DNA from: Marinicella meishanensis
Lineage (GTDB): Bacteria; Pseudomonadota; Gammaproteobacteria; Xanthomonadales; Marinicellaceae
Direction: 5' to 3'
Assembly (NCBI RefSeq): GCF_019931145.1
Contig: NZ_JAIOUV010000007.1
Span: 210,542 to 274,541 of the forward strand
Length of the DNA stretch: 64,000 nucleotides
Shown here: piece by piece, positions 54,244 through 63,618 of the stretch
Position numbering within the stretch: the first letter of the stretch is position 1
Layout of the letters: each line of letters starts with the position of its first letter
Notes under the pieces: generated by a model
The model's input: only the letters and a program-made list of their open reading frames with translations
What the model was told of the DNA's origin: nothing
Databases searched by the model: none
Program-made: the position numbers and the translations under genes

Positions 54244-56151
54244 TTATTTTTTCTCGTCGATTTGTTGCTGCATCAATTGTAGCAGTTCTTCGACGGTCAT
54301 AGAACCCAGATCTGCACCATCATGTGATCGGACAGTGATGGTGTTGTTTTCCAGCTCTTGATTGCCCACGATGACCAAGTAGTTGGTCTTGTTCAAAGTG
54401 TGCTGGCGAATTTTATAGCCGATCTTTTCGTTTCTCAAGTCATAAATCGCTCTAAAACCCTGATTTTTCAACTTTTTGCCCACTTTTTCGGCATATTCCG
54501 ATTGTTGTCCGGTGATATTCAGCACCGCCACCTGTGTGGGGGCCAACCACAGCGGCATGTTACCGGCATGGTGTTCCAACAAAATACCGATGAATCGTTC
54601 AAACGATCCCAGGATGGCGCGGTGCAACATGACTGGGGTCACGCGCTCGCCGTGCTCGTCGATGTAAGTCGCTTCCAGGCGGTTGGGCATGGAGAAATCC
54701 ACTTGAATGGTGCCACATTGCCACACCCGACCCAGACAGTCTTTCAAGGAAAACTCAATTTTGGGCCCATAAAAAGCGCCTTCACCTGGCAACTCTTCCC
54801 ACTCAATGCCTTTGGCATCCAGGGCGTCGGCCAAGGCTTTTTCAGATTTGTCCCACACTTCGTCGCTGCCGACGCGTTTTTCAGGCCGGGTGGAAATGCG
54901 GTAGATGATGTCGTTAAAGCCAAAATCGGCATACACTTCGTGCAGGAAATCGATGAACTCGGAGACTTCGGCACTGATTTGGTTTTCTTCACAGAAGATG
55001 TGCGCGTCGTCTTGCACAAAGCCCCGCACCCGCATCAGGCCATGCAAAGCACCTGAGGGCTCGTTGCGGTGACAAGAACCAAATTCGGCCAGGCGAATGG
55101 GCAGATCACGGTAGGATTTGAGGCCTTGGTTGTACACCTGCACGTGGCAGGGACAATTCATCGGCTTCACCGCGAACTGGCGATTCTCGGATTCCACACT
55201 GAACATGTCATCGCCAAATTTATCGGCGTGACCGGATTTTTCCCACAGGGTATATTCCACCACCGATGGGGTATTGATTTCCAGGTAATCACGCGCGTTG
55301 AGTTTTTTGCGCATGTATTGTTGGATGGATTGATAAATGGACCAACCGCGGTTGTGCCAAAAGACCATGCCCGGGGCTTCTTCCTGGAAATGAAACAGGT
55401 CCATTTTCTTGCCCAATTTGCGGTGGTCGCGCTTTTCAGCTTCCTCCAACAAGTGCAGATATTCTTTGAGGTCTTTTTTGTCGTTCCAGGCGGTGCCATA
55501 AACCCGCTGCAGCATTTCATTGTTGCTGTCACCCCGCCAGTATGCCCCGGCAATGCTCATCAACTTGAACACTTTGAGTTTGCCGGTGTCTGGCACGTGC
55601 GGCCCCCGGCACAGATCGGTGAATTCACCTTGTCGGTACAAAGACAGCACCTCATCTTCGGGGATGTCGCGGATGATCTCGGCCTTGTATTTTTCACCGA
55701 TGGATTCAAAATAAGCGATGGCCTCGTTGCGCGACATTTCAAAGCGCTCTACTGGCAACTTTTCTTTGACGATTTTTTTCATTTCCGCGGTGATTTTGGC
55801 CAAATCATCTTCGTGGAACGGTTCGCGGGTGGCGAAATCATAATAAAAGCCGTTTTCAATCACCGGACCGATGGTAACTTCCACCTTGGGAAACAACCGT
55901 TGTACGGCTTGGGCCATGAGGTGGGCGCATGAGTGACGCAGGACTTCCAGGCCGTCTTCCGTATTACCCGTGACGATGGCCAGATCAATGTCTTTGTCCA
56001 CCAAATAAGACAAATCAACCAACTCGCCATCCACGCGAGCAGCCAGGGCGGCATTGGCCAACCCAGGTCCAATGTCGGCAGCCACATCAGCCACAGACAA
56101 AGCCTCTTCGTATTTACGCTGACTGCCGTCAGCCAAAGTCACAGTAATCAT
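54244..56151 (-). CDS. thrS: Threonyl-tRNA synthetase
   Basis: The 635-residue protein has the TGS domain ([20 protein letters not shown]), the editing domain with [16 protein letters not shown] and the zinc-binding catalytic core: [40 protein letters not shown] and [20 protein letters not shown] (motif 3), then the anticodon-binding domain. It charges tRNA-Thr and removes mischarged Ser. The downstream infC starts 19 bp later. It is the first gene of an operon reaching to the MerR gene. Confidence 0.98.
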   Translation of the reverse strand: MITVTLADGSQRKYEEALSVADVAADIGPGLANAALAARVDGELVDLSYLVDKDIDLAIVTGNTEDGLEVLRHSCAHLMAQAVQRLFPKVEVTIGPVIENGFYYDFATREPFHEDDLAKITAEMKKIVKEKLPVERFEMSRNEAIAYFESIGEKYKAEIIRDIPEDEVLSLYRQGEFTDLCRGPHVPDTGKLKVFKLMSIAGAYWRGDSNNEMLQRVYGTAWNDKKDLKEYLHLLEEAEKRDHRKLGKKMDLFHFQEEAPGMVFWHNRGWSIYQSIQQYMRKKLNARDYLEINTPSVVEYTLWEKSGHADKFGDDMFSVESENRQFAVKPMNCPCHVQVYNQGLKSYRDLPIRLAEFGSCHRNEPSGALHGLMRVRGFVQDDAHIFCEENQISAEVSEFIDFLHEVYADFGFNDIIYRISTRPEKRVGSDEVWDKSEKALADALDAKGIEWEELPGEGAFYGPKIEFSLKDCLGRVWQCGTIQVDFSMPNRLEATYIDEHGERVTPVMLHRAILGSFERFIGILLEHHAGNMPLWLAPTQVAVLNITGQQSEYAEKVGKKLKNQGFRAIYDLRNEKIGYKIRQHTLNKTNYLVIVGNQELENNTITVRSHDGADLGSMTVEELLQLMQQQIDEKK

Positions 56152-56227
56152 GTTCTTTCAGTGGCCCATGTCCAAGCATCTTGTCTTGGCATCGGCCAGC
56201 CTCTCGTTTGCGCTAAAAAAGCGCCAA

Positions 56228-56256
56228 ATTATAACATCAAAAACGCCTGCATTAAG
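56228..56256 (-). promoter_or_regulatory. Possible promoter of the thrS operon
   Basis: On the minus strand TATAAT (56228-56233) has CTTAAT 17 bp upstream (56251-56256). The -35 is poor. The region lies at the pdxJ 3' end and leaves a leader of about 70 nt that could hold a thrS operator. Confidence 0.4.
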
Positions 56257-56977
56257 CGCATATTTTCAGGTATCTTGCAATCACTTCTGCCACCCCGTAT
56301 TCCAATGACTCAACGGTCAATGCATGGCCGATGGACACCTCGAGAATGTGGGGAATGGTGAGGAAATCAGCCAGGTTGTGCAAATCCAAATCATGCCCGG
56401 CATTCACCCCCAGCCCCAATTCCTGAGCCAACTGGGCGGCGGCCGCGTAACGGGCCAACACCGCCGCATGCTCACCTTGGGCATGGGCCAGGGCGTACGA
56501 TTCGGTGTACAGTTCAATGCGGTCCACACCGGTGGTGCCAGCCAAGCGGATTTGGTCTTCTTGCGGGTCCAAAAACAGAGAACTGCGCACCCCCAAGGAT
56601 TTCAGTTCAGCGGCCAACTCGGTGACCCAGGCCAAATGCTGGGTCAAATCCCAACCGTGATCGGAAGTCAATTGGTCCGGCGCATCGGGCACCAAGGTGC
56701 ATTGGTCGGGGCAGGTTTCGGCGATCAGGGCCATGAATTCAGCCGAGGGGTAACCTTCCACATTGAATTCCACCGCCGGATGCTGCCGACACAATTCGGC
56801 CAAATCGCGGGTGTCCTGGCGGGTGGCGTGGCGTTCATCCTGGCGCGGATGCACGGTCAAACCATGCACCTGCAAACCGATCAATTTTTCGGCATAAGCC
56901 AGCACATTGGGGTAATCACGGCCCCTGGAATTGCGAAGCAAAGCAATTTTATTCAAATTGACACTGAGCGCGGTCAT
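56252..56977 (-). CDS. pdxJ: Pyridoxine 5'-phosphate synthase
   Basis: The 241-residue TIM-barrel protein condenses aminoacetone phosphate and deoxyxylulose 5-phosphate in vitamin B6 synthesis. LSVNLNKIALLRNSRGRDYP, GLTVHPRQDERHATRQDTRD (His and Arg phosphate-binding residues) and ELGLGVNAGHDLDLHNLADF are conserved PdxJ segments, and the final part EVSIGHALTVESLEYGVAEV includes the active-site Ile-Gly-His. Length is normal. Its 3' end lies in the thrS promoter region. Confidence 0.96.
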   Translation of the reverse strand: MTALSVNLNKIALLRNSRGRDYPNVLAYAEKLIGLQVHGLTVHPRQDERHATRQDTRDLAELCRQHPAVEFNVEGYPSAEFMALIAETCPDQCTLVPDAPDQLTSDHGWDLTQHLAWVTELAAELKSLGVRSSLFLDPQEDQIRLAGTTGVDRIELYTESYALAHAQGEHAAVLARYAAAAQLAQELGLGVNAGHDLDLHNLADFLTIPHILEVSIGHALTVESLEYGVAEVIARYLKICA

Positions 56978-57347
56978 CGGCGTGTTCCATACAAAACAGC
57001 CATTTTACCCGATGCGTCAGGACAAATAAATCACTGTCAAAGACCATCGCAGCCACCACAACACGAAGGAGCAGCAGGCCAAGCCAAGAAAAAGTTCGGG
57101 ATTTTGCGGGACCAGAATAAAGCAAGGGCAATACAGAGAGAAAACGTCAACCCACAAAACTCTGTATCACCCCGCTGGTGTAGGCAAATAAATAACCCAC
57201 TATTTGGAGATAAATTTGACCTCCCCCTGTTCGATTCACATATTGCGAAATGAGATAAAACTGATGTGTCAACGGACAGGTTGAGATGAATTTTACAACA
57301 ATCGGCACACATGATAATATTGCGTACAAATATGCGCGCAAAATTTT
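56978..57347. other. Divergent intergenic region, no gene seen
   Basis: About 370 bp between pdxJ (minus strand) and the DUF6502-like gene (plus strand). I see no convincing gene, hairpin or repeat. A GATAAT at 57313 lacks a -35 at proper spacing. Confidence 0.45.
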
Positions 57348-58103
57348 ATGAACACTGAAAAAAGACACCTGGTGCAGCTGCAAAAAGCCTTGATACCAGT
57401 GAGTAAAATGGTGATAAAATTCGGTTTACAGTGCCAAGAATTCAAAGCCAACATCCAAAAAGCCTACATCAAAGCCGCCGAAGAATTGTTGCAGGAGGCC
57501 GACCTCAAGCCCACCATCCAGGCCATCGCCGTCAAAACTGGCATTGACCGCCGGGCGATCGCTGAATTCAATCGCGAAAACGGCAGCAGCAATGCGGTGC
57601 TGAACAAGATGGACCTGGTGATATTGGCCTTGCAACATGCCAAACAAACCAGCAACCAACTGACCCACGCCAGCCTCACCACCTTGATCGACAACATCTA
57701 CGGCAACCACATCCGAGCCCGCGCGGTGATCAATGAGCTGCTGAGCAATCAATTGATTGAAAAAAAGGACAATCAATACACCATTGCCCGGTCATTGAAT
57801 CAACAACTGATCAAACAAGCCAATTTGGCCGAAGAAGTGGACGTCACCACCAAACGGCTGTTCCAAACATTTTATAAGAAGATGTTTGCCACCAGTCAGC
57901 AACAACACCTGAATCAGGCCTCGATCTACTCCAGCAAGATACCGCACAGCCGACATGATGAAGTGAACCGCTTGATCGACCGTAAAATGCGGGCTTTTCA
58001 GGCGGAAATGAAAACCTTGCTGCAAGAACACGAAACCAAGGTGCCTGAAGGCACTTATGCCAACATTGGCTTTTCACAATTTCAATTTGATTCCACCGAG
58101 TAA
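57348..58103 (+). CDS. DUF6502-family protein
   Basis: The 251-residue protein resembles the DUF6502 family: an N-terminal helix-rich region (LVQLQKALIPVSKMVIKFGL, CQEFKANIQKAYIKAAEEL) followed by a segment like a winged helix (PTIQAIAVKTGIDRRAIAEF; ARAVINELLSNQLIEKKDNQ). A DNA-binding role has been guessed for such proteins but is not shown. No membrane segment or signal peptide is visible. It ends close to the convergent Lon-like gene (9 bp). Confidence 0.7.
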   Translation: MNTEKRHLVQLQKALIPVSKMVIKFGLQCQEFKANIQKAYIKAAEELLQEADLKPTIQAIAVKTGIDRRAIAEFNRENGSSNAVLNKMDLVILALQHAKQTSNQLTHASLTTLIDNIYGNHIRARAVINELLSNQLIEKKDNQYTIARSLNQQLIKQANLAEEVDVTTKRLFQTFYKKMFATSQQQHLNQASIYSSKIPHSRHDEVNRLIDRKMRAFQAEMKTLLQEHETKVPEGTYANIGFSQFQFDSTE

Positions 58104-58112
58104 ACGGCGGGT

Positions 58113-58778
58113 TCACAAGGCGCGGCTGAGGCCCGCTTTGATCATGACCAAGCGTTGGTCCACTTGATCAATCTCCAGCACCGACTGCATGAAATCCGGT
58201 TCGAACTTAAAATAGGTGAACACTTGGTAACTGAAGGCCTCGGCACTGAGTTGTTGCCAGGCATCGGCCATCACTATGGCATGCAGTTCGGCATTGGCAT
58301 GCTCGCTGATGCGGGCCACCATGGACTGACAATCGGCCAGCAAAGCCGCCAGTTCGGTGTCATTCAAAGCCGGCAACTGGTCATTGACTGCTTCACAGCG
58401 CACGATTTGGAACGGCACCTGCTGCACGGTTGCCAATTTGCGCAGTCGTTGGGTGAATTGCACCGCCACGTGCAAGCGGCCATCGGCGGTGGTTTCTAAC
58501 AATTGACAAGGGCCAGCTGAAAACACCTCATGGGATTCATAACTTTGAAGGTTGCTGTTCAGGTCGGCGGTGGACTTGGCCCGTTGTTGGTTGCCAGCCG
58601 ATCCCTCAATGGCTTTCTTGGTGTGGGAGACGGCCAACAGCAAATCATGTTCCAAACAATGCTTTATCATGGCCCGATAACGGGGCTCAAACACATGCAA
58701 TGGCGCCAAAGTGCCCGGAAAAGCAACCATACCCGGAATGGGAAACAGGGCGGCTTCAATGGCAGGTTCAGACTTCAT
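58113..58778 (-). CDS. Lon substrate-binding (LAN) domain protein
   Basis: The 221-residue protein is a stand-alone Lon N-terminal domain: ALFPIPGMVAFPGTLAPLHV and FEPRYRAMIKHCLEHDLLLA are the conserved first motifs, followed by a helical domain. It lacks the Lon ATPase and protease parts. Such proteins occur widely and may bind peptides, but their role is unknown. Its start is 73 bp from the tryptophan 2,3-dioxygenase gene on the same strand, which lies upstream. Confidence 0.9.
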   Translation of the reverse strand: MKSEPAIEAALFPIPGMVAFPGTLAPLHVFEPRYRAMIKHCLEHDLLLAVSHTKKAIEGSAGNQQRAKSTADLNSNLQSYESHEVFSAGPCQLLETTADGRLHVAVQFTQRLRKLATVQQVPFQIVRCEAVNDQLPALNDTELAALLADCQSMVARISEHANAELHAIVMADAWQQLSAEAFSYQVFTYFKFEPDFMQSVLEIDQVDQRLVMIKAGLSRAL

Positions 58779-58851
58779 AAGCGGTCAACAAGCAAAGCCT
58801 TTATCATAGGCACGGTGCCGCCAACATCATGTGAAATCCAGGCGGGTCTGT

Positions 58852-59700
58852 TCACAACTCCGTGCGCAAACGCAACAACTCGGGGAAAAAAGTCAACTCC
58901 AAGGCTTTTTTCAAAAAACTCACGCCAGACGAACCACCGGTGCCGGACTTGAAGCCGATGATGCGTTCCACCGTTTTCATGTGGCGAAAGCGCCATTGTT
59001 GGAACGACTGTTCCACATCCACCAACTGTTCGCACAAAGCATACATGGCCCAATGCTGATCGGGTCGTTGGTAAATTTCCACCAACACCGCCATCAACGC
59101 CTCATTAAACACATGGGGTTGGCGCAAATCCCGCTGCACCAGATCCTTGGGAACGGCATAGCCTTCGTCATACAAATGCTTGATGAACACGTCGTAGATG
59201 CTGGGAGACTGCAACACCTGCTCCAACACTTTTCTGGATTCAGATCCCTCGGGAAACACCTTGATCAATTTTTCATTCTTGTTGCCCAACAGAAATTCCA
59301 CCTGTCGGTAGTGCACCGATTGAAAACCAGAGGCATTGCCCAACACATGGCGGAACTGCATGTACTCGCTGGGTGTCAGGGTCTCCAACACCGCCCACTG
59401 TTCAAATAACTGCTTTTGGATCTGCTTGATGCGGGCGAGGATTTTTGAAGCCCGACCCAAGCGTTTGATTTGCACACAATGAATCGCTTCATTCAATTCA
59501 TGGATGATCAGCTTCAGCCACAATTCTGAAGTTTGGTGTTGGATGATGAACAGCATTTCATCGTGATGCGGCGGGTCACTGACCGGCTTTTGCGCGGCGA
59601 ATAAGGTGTCCAAACACAAGTAACCACCATAGTTATTGCGCTCTGACACATCCAGCTTAATCCCCTCTTCCAATTTTCTGATGTTTTTCTTGATACCCAT
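58852..59700 (-). CDS. kynA: Tryptophan 2,3-dioxygenase
   Basis: The 282-residue heme enzyme opens the indole ring of tryptophan to give N-formylkynurenine. NNYGGYLCLDTLFAAQKPVS, DEMLFIIQHQTSELWLKLII (heme-side and substrate Tyr/Arg region), LGNASGFQSVHYRQVEFLLG with the active-site residues and FRHMKTVERIIGFKSGTGGS at the C-terminus match the family. No kynureninase or formamidase gene is in the window. It diverges from the 2-oxoacid dehydrogenase operon. Confidence 0.96.
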   Translation of the reverse strand: MGIKKNIRKLEEGIKLDVSERNNYGGYLCLDTLFAAQKPVSDPPHHDEMLFIIQHQTSELWLKLIIHELNEAIHCVQIKRLGRASKILARIKQIQKQLFEQWAVLETLTPSEYMQFRHVLGNASGFQSVHYRQVEFLLGNKNEKLIKVFPEGSESRKVLEQVLQSPSIYDVFIKHLYDEGYAVPKDLVQRDLRQPHVFNEALMAVLVEIYQRPDQHWAMYALCEQLVDVEQSFQQWRFRHMKTVERIIGFKSGTGGSSGVSFLKKALELTFFPELLRLRTEL

Positions 59701-59814
59701 GGGTTCAAAGTTGTTTTTATGGAATGGGGCATTTTACCCGGTTTGGCCCACTGGCAGAAGAAAATAAGCCAAGAATATCGCGCCGTAGATATTTATAAAA
59801 ATGTCACATTCCTA

Positions 59815-59820
59815 TATAAT
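59815..59820 (+). promoter_or_regulatory. Possible -10 element of the pdh operon
   Basis: TATAAT (59815-59820) lies 210 bp before the pdhA start in the 330-bp kynA-pdhA gap; no good -35 is seen. A 32-codon frame at 59865-59963 has no clear ribosome-binding site and is not called. Confidence 0.4.
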
Positions 59821-60031
59821 ATCGGCCGCTTAGCCTGTGGATCCAAATCAGGTTAATCACAATCATGGGTGACACTTTGACAGCAGACCACGGTTTCGAC
59901 CTGATCGACCTGGAACACTTCTGCCGGTCCTCCATCTGCATGCCAACTGGAAAATTTGTCTGAACCACCTTAAACCCGGTTCAACCAGCGCATGCCCGAC
60001 ACCCTTAGCTAACTTTTTTCGGAGAGTGAAA

Positions 60032-61114
60032 TTGACCACAGTTGCATCATTTAATATTGATTACCTGCAATACCTGACTCCCAATGGTGAATTGGTCGGT
60101 GATAAAAAACCCGCCATTGCCGCCGATTTTGAACACCTCAAATCCATCTATGAATTGATGGTTTTGACCCGCACCTTCGATGCCAAAGCTGTGGCGTTGC
60201 AAAGAACCGGTAAATTGGGTACCTATGCCTCTTGTTTGGGCCACGAAGCGGTCCACATCGGCATCGGGGCGGCGATGCAAGAAGCCGACGTGTTTGCCCC
60301 CATGTATCGAGAGTACGGTGCTCAGTTCTACCGCGGTGTTAAATTATCGGAAGTGTTGCTTTACTGGGGTGGTGACGAGCGCGGCAGTGACTTTTCGGGC
60401 CCGGCCCATGATTTTCCTTGGTGTGTGCCGATTGCCACCCAATGCACCCATGCGGCAGGTGCCGCCTTGGCTTTCAAACTGCGTGGCGAAAAACGGGCAG
60501 CGGTTTCGGTGGTCGGTGACGGTGGCAGCTCCAAAGGTGATTTTCTGGAAGCCATCAATGCAGCCAGTGCGTTCCAATTGCCCATGGTGTTGATGATTGT
60601 CAACAACCAATGGGCCATCTCCGTGCCCCGCAAGAAACAAAGCCAGGGCCGCACCCTGGCCCAAAAAGGCTTGGCCGGTGGCCTGCCATCAATCCAAGTC
60701 GACGGCAATGATTACATCGCCGTTTACACCGCCGTTAAAGCGGCTTTGAAACGCGCCTATGAAGGCAAGGGCGCCTCGGTGATCGAGGCCATCACCTACC
60801 GCTTGAGTGACCACACCACGGCCGATGACGCGTCACGCTATCGCCCAGATGACGAGGTGGAAAATGCCAAACAGTTTGAACCCATCAAACGCATGCGCAA
60901 GTACCTGACCAGTCAAGGCCAGTGGAATGAACAACTGGAAAACCAATTGATCAACACCTGTAAAGTGGAAGTCGATGCCGCGGTCGAAGAATACCTCAAC
61001 GCATCGCAATTATCCGTGGCTGACATGTTTGATCACATGTACGCAGAAATTCCCCACGATTTGGCAGAACAAAAAGCCTATGCGCAGGCAATGGAGGAGA
61101 AGTCCAATGGCTAA
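60032..61114 (+). CDS. pdhA: 2-oxoacid dehydrogenase E1 alpha subunit (probably pyruvate)
   Basis: The preferred start is TTG at 60032, seven bases after GGAG; GTG at 60026 is too close to it. The 360-residue product has the thiamin diphosphate motif VVGDGGSSKGDFLEAINAAS ending VNNQWAIS, and SDHTTADDASRYRPDDE, the phosphorylation-loop region. It forms with E1 beta the alpha2beta2 E1 that decarboxylates the 2-oxoacid. Pyruvate is the likely substrate, but branched-chain oxoacids are possible from sequence alone. Its end overlaps the E1 beta gene by 8 nt. Confidence 0.9.
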   Translation: MTTVASFNIDYLQYLTPNGELVGDKKPAIAADFEHLKSIYELMVLTRTFDAKAVALQRTGKLGTYASCLGHEAVHIGIGAAMQEADVFAPMYREYGAQFYRGVKLSEVLLYWGGDERGSDFSGPAHDFPWCVPIATQCTHAAGAALAFKLRGEKRAAVSVVGDGGSSKGDFLEAINAASAFQLPMVLMIVNNQWAISVPRKKQSQGRTLAQKGLAGGLPSIQVDGNDYIAVYTAVKAALKRAYEGKGASVIEAITYRLSDHTTADDASRYRPDDEVENAKQFEPIKRMRKYLTSQGQWNEQLENQLINTCKVEVDAAVEEYLNASQLSVADMFDHMYAEIPHDLAEQKAYAQAMEEKSNG

Positions 61115-62087
61115 AGTGACGATGGTAGAAGCGGTGACAATGGCACTGGCCCATGAATTGGAACACGACCAAGACGTGGTGGTGTTGGGTGAAGACGTGG
61201 GCATCAACGGCGGGGTGTTCCGCGCCACCAATGGTTTGGCCCAACGATTTGGTGAAGACCGGGTGATCGATACACCGCTGGCCGAAGCGATGATCGCAGG
61301 CATGACGGTGGGCATGGCCACCCAAGGCATGAAGCCTGTAGCTGAGGCCCAATTCATGGGGTTCATCTTTCCCATGTTTGAACACATTGTGTGTCATGCG
61401 GCCCGCATGCGCAACCGCACCCGCGGCCGCCTGACCTGTCCCCTGGTGATCCGCGCCCCATATGGCGGTGGCATTCACGCCCCCGAACACCACTCAGAAA
61501 GCATTGAAGCGATGTTTGCCCACACGCCGGGCATCAAAGTGGTGATCCCTTCTTCGCCTTCGCGGGCTTATGGCCTGCTGTTGGCAGCCATCCGCAGCCC
61601 CGACCCGGTGTTGTTCTTTGAACCCAAACGGGTTTACCACTTGAACAAAGAAGAAGTGGAAGACGATGGCGAAGAGTACCCATTGGACATGTGTTTCGTG
61701 ATTCGCGAAGGCACCGACGTGACCCTGGTCACGTGGGGGGCGATGATGAAAGAAACCATCGAGGCCGCAGATGCGCTGGCCAAACAAGGCATTTCGGCAG
61801 AAATCATCGATGTGGCCACCATCAGCCCACTGGACATGGACACCATCCATGAATCGGTGGCCAAAACCGGCCGCTGTGTGATCATCCAGGAAGCAGCCAA
61901 GCACTGCTCCTTGTCATCCGAAATCGCCGCCAACCTGGCCGATCAAGGGCTGTATGACCTGCATGCCCCGGTCAAACGGGTGACCGGTTATGATGTGGTT
62001 ATGCCGCTGTTCAAGTTGGAAAAGAAATACATGCCATCGGTTGATAGAATACTAGACAAAGTTCACCAAGTTTTGGAGGTTTCATGA
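61107..62087 (+). CDS. pdhB: 2-oxoacid dehydrogenase E1 beta subunit
   Basis: ATG at 61107 follows GGAGGAGA; product 326 residues. LEHDQDVVVLGEDVGINGGV (with Glu for thiamin activation), VIDTPLAEAMIAGMTVGMAT, APYGGGIHAPEHHSESIEAM and VIPSSPSRAYGLLLAAIRSP are signatures of E1 beta. It completes the E1 heterotetramer with the upstream alpha subunit, and the stop overlaps the E2 start by 4 nt. Confidence 0.94.
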   Translation: MAKVTMVEAVTMALAHELEHDQDVVVLGEDVGINGGVFRATNGLAQRFGEDRVIDTPLAEAMIAGMTVGMATQGMKPVAEAQFMGFIFPMFEHIVCHAARMRNRTRGRLTCPLVIRAPYGGGIHAPEHHSESIEAMFAHTPGIKVVIPSSPSRAYGLLLAAIRSPDPVLFFEPKRVYHLNKEEVEDDGEEYPLDMCFVIREGTDVTLVTWGAMMKETIEAADALAKQGISAEIIDVATISPLDMDTIHESVAKTGRCVIIQEAAKHCSLSSEIAANLADQGLYDLHAPVKRVTGYDVVMPLFKLEKKYMPSVDRILDKVHQVLEVS

Positions 62088-63397
62088 GTATATTTAATTT
62101 GCCTGATTTGGGCGAAGGTTTGCCAGATGCAGAGATTGTCGAATGGCACGTCAAAGTGGGTGACACGGTCGAGGTCGACCAACCCATGGTTTCCATGGAA
62201 ACCGCCAAAGCCGTGGTTGATGTACCGGTCCCCATGGCCGGGGTGGTGACCAAACTGTATGGTGAGCCAGGCGATGTGATCGACACCGGATCACCGTTGA
62301 TTGCGTTTGACACCGGTGACGGCAGTGCCGCAGAGCCCGTAGCGGCTAATGACGACGTGGACACGCCGGCCAAATTGCGGGCCGAAGCCGAGCAGGTGTT
62401 GATGGAATTGGATCAAGACGGTGACGCACCTGCGGCCAAAGAAGAAGCCATCGGCACCGTGGTTGGCCAAATGGAATCTTCTGATGCAGTGGTCGACAGC
62501 ATGACCGACTTCGGAGGCAAAAAAGCCGCGCCTGCGGTGCGTGCCTTGGCGAAAAAACTGGGTGTGGACTTGAGCACCGTTGAAGCCACTGGCTCAGGTG
62601 GGGTAATCCGTCCCTCAGACGTCAAAGCCGCCGCAGCCAATCCCAAACCAGCGGCCAAGCCCACAGCCAAAGTGGCATCGGCACCAGCCGCCAAGCCCGC
62701 ACCGGCCACCAATGCGCCGACCAAGCCAGCCGCCCCCGCCCCCTCTCAAGTGGTGGTCGACGACAATTGGCAGCAAATCAAAGGGTCTCGCCGCACCATG
62801 GCACGGGTGATGCAAAATTCACATGCCAACGTGGTCCCCACCACCATCATGGACGATGCCGACATCAACAACTGGCAACCCGGCGAAGACATCACCGCCC
62901 GCTTGATCCGTTCGCTGGTGGTGGCAGCCCAAGCGGAACCCACTTTGAATGCCTGGTTTGATGGGGAAAAATTGTCGCGTCGTTTGATCAGCCATGTCGA
63001 TGTGGGCATTGCGGTGGACACCGAAGACGGTTTGTTCGTCCCCACCATGCGCAATTGCGATGCCATGGGCCCTGAGGACGTGCGTCAAGCCATGAACCAC
63101 ATCAAGGACCAAGTCAAATCACGCAGCATACCACCGGAAGACATGAAAGATTACACCATCATGTTGTCCAATTTCGGGGTGTATGCCGGTCGCTACGCCA
63201 CGCCTGTGATCACCCCACCTTGTGTGGCCATCATCGCCGCGGGCAAATTGCGCCATGATGTGGTTCCGGTGTTGGGCGGTATGGAAGCCCATCGCATCAT
63301 TCCTTTGTCATTGACCTTCGACCACCGGGCAGTGACCGGCGGTGAAGCAGCCCGATTCTTGGCTGCCATGATCAAAGACCTAAACCGAAGTCGATGA
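62084..63397 (+). CDS. pdhC: Dihydrolipoamide acyltransferase (E2)
   Basis: The 437-residue protein has one lipoyl domain (residues 1-80; lipoylated Lys42 in VSMETAKAVVDVPVP), an Ala/Pro-rich linker, a peripheral subunit-binding domain (about 150-185; VRALAKKLGVDLSTVEATGS) and another Ala/Pro/Lys linker before the catalytic domain. The catalytic motif is LTFDHRAVTGGEAARFLAAM: the usual DHRxxDG is DHRAVTG, with Thr in place of Asp. Related E2s of Lysobacterales-type bacteria may share it (recalled). No E3 gene follows, so dihydrolipoamide dehydrogenase is elsewhere. A terminator follows 30 bp later. Confidence 0.93.
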   Translation: MSIFNLPDLGEGLPDAEIVEWHVKVGDTVEVDQPMVSMETAKAVVDVPVPMAGVVTKLYGEPGDVIDTGSPLIAFDTGDGSAAEPVAANDDVDTPAKLRAEAEQVLMELDQDGDAPAAKEEAIGTVVGQMESSDAVVDSMTDFGGKKAAPAVRALAKKLGVDLSTVEATGSGGVIRPSDVKAAAANPKPAAKPTAKVASAPAAKPAPATNAPTKPAAPAPSQVVVDDNWQQIKGSRRTMARVMQNSHANVVPTTIMDDADINNWQPGEDITARLIRSLVVAAQAEPTLNAWFDGEKLSRRLISHVDVGIAVDTEDGLFVPTMRNCDAMGPEDVRQAMNHIKDQVKSRSIPPEDMKDYTIMLSNFGVYAGRYATPVITPPCVAIIAAGKLRHDVVPVLGGMEAHRIIPLSLTFDHRAVTGGEAARFLAAMIKDLNRSR

Positions 63398-63426
63398 AGG
63401 CGTTAAAATTTTATTAACACCGTGTG

Positions 63427-63462
63427 AAAACGCTCAATATGAAAATATTGGGCGTTTTTTTT
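63427..63462 (+). terminator. Intrinsic terminator after the E2 gene
   Basis: AACGCTCAATAT (63429-63440) pairs with ATATTGGGCGTT (63445-63456) around GAAA, with one G-T pair, followed by a run of T. Confidence 0.9.
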
Positions 63463-63618
63463 GTAATAAATTTTATTGTCGGTGGTCACCTCTGTGTGCT
63501 TATAATAATGTCAGAAAATCAGGGGCAGTGAGGCACCTCTCCGGGGTTCCTGGCTCTGTTGTTTTTCTGATTAAGTATGTGTTTTATCTATTAATTCATT
63601 CCCTCGGAGGAAATATTT

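Noticed and set aside
55069..55932. Plus-strand frame of 287 codons
   Set aside because: Antisense to thrS, which is fully conserved.
59865..59963. 32-codon frame upstream of pdhA
   Set aside because: It has no ribosome-binding site and no recognised similarity; kept only as a possible leader peptide.
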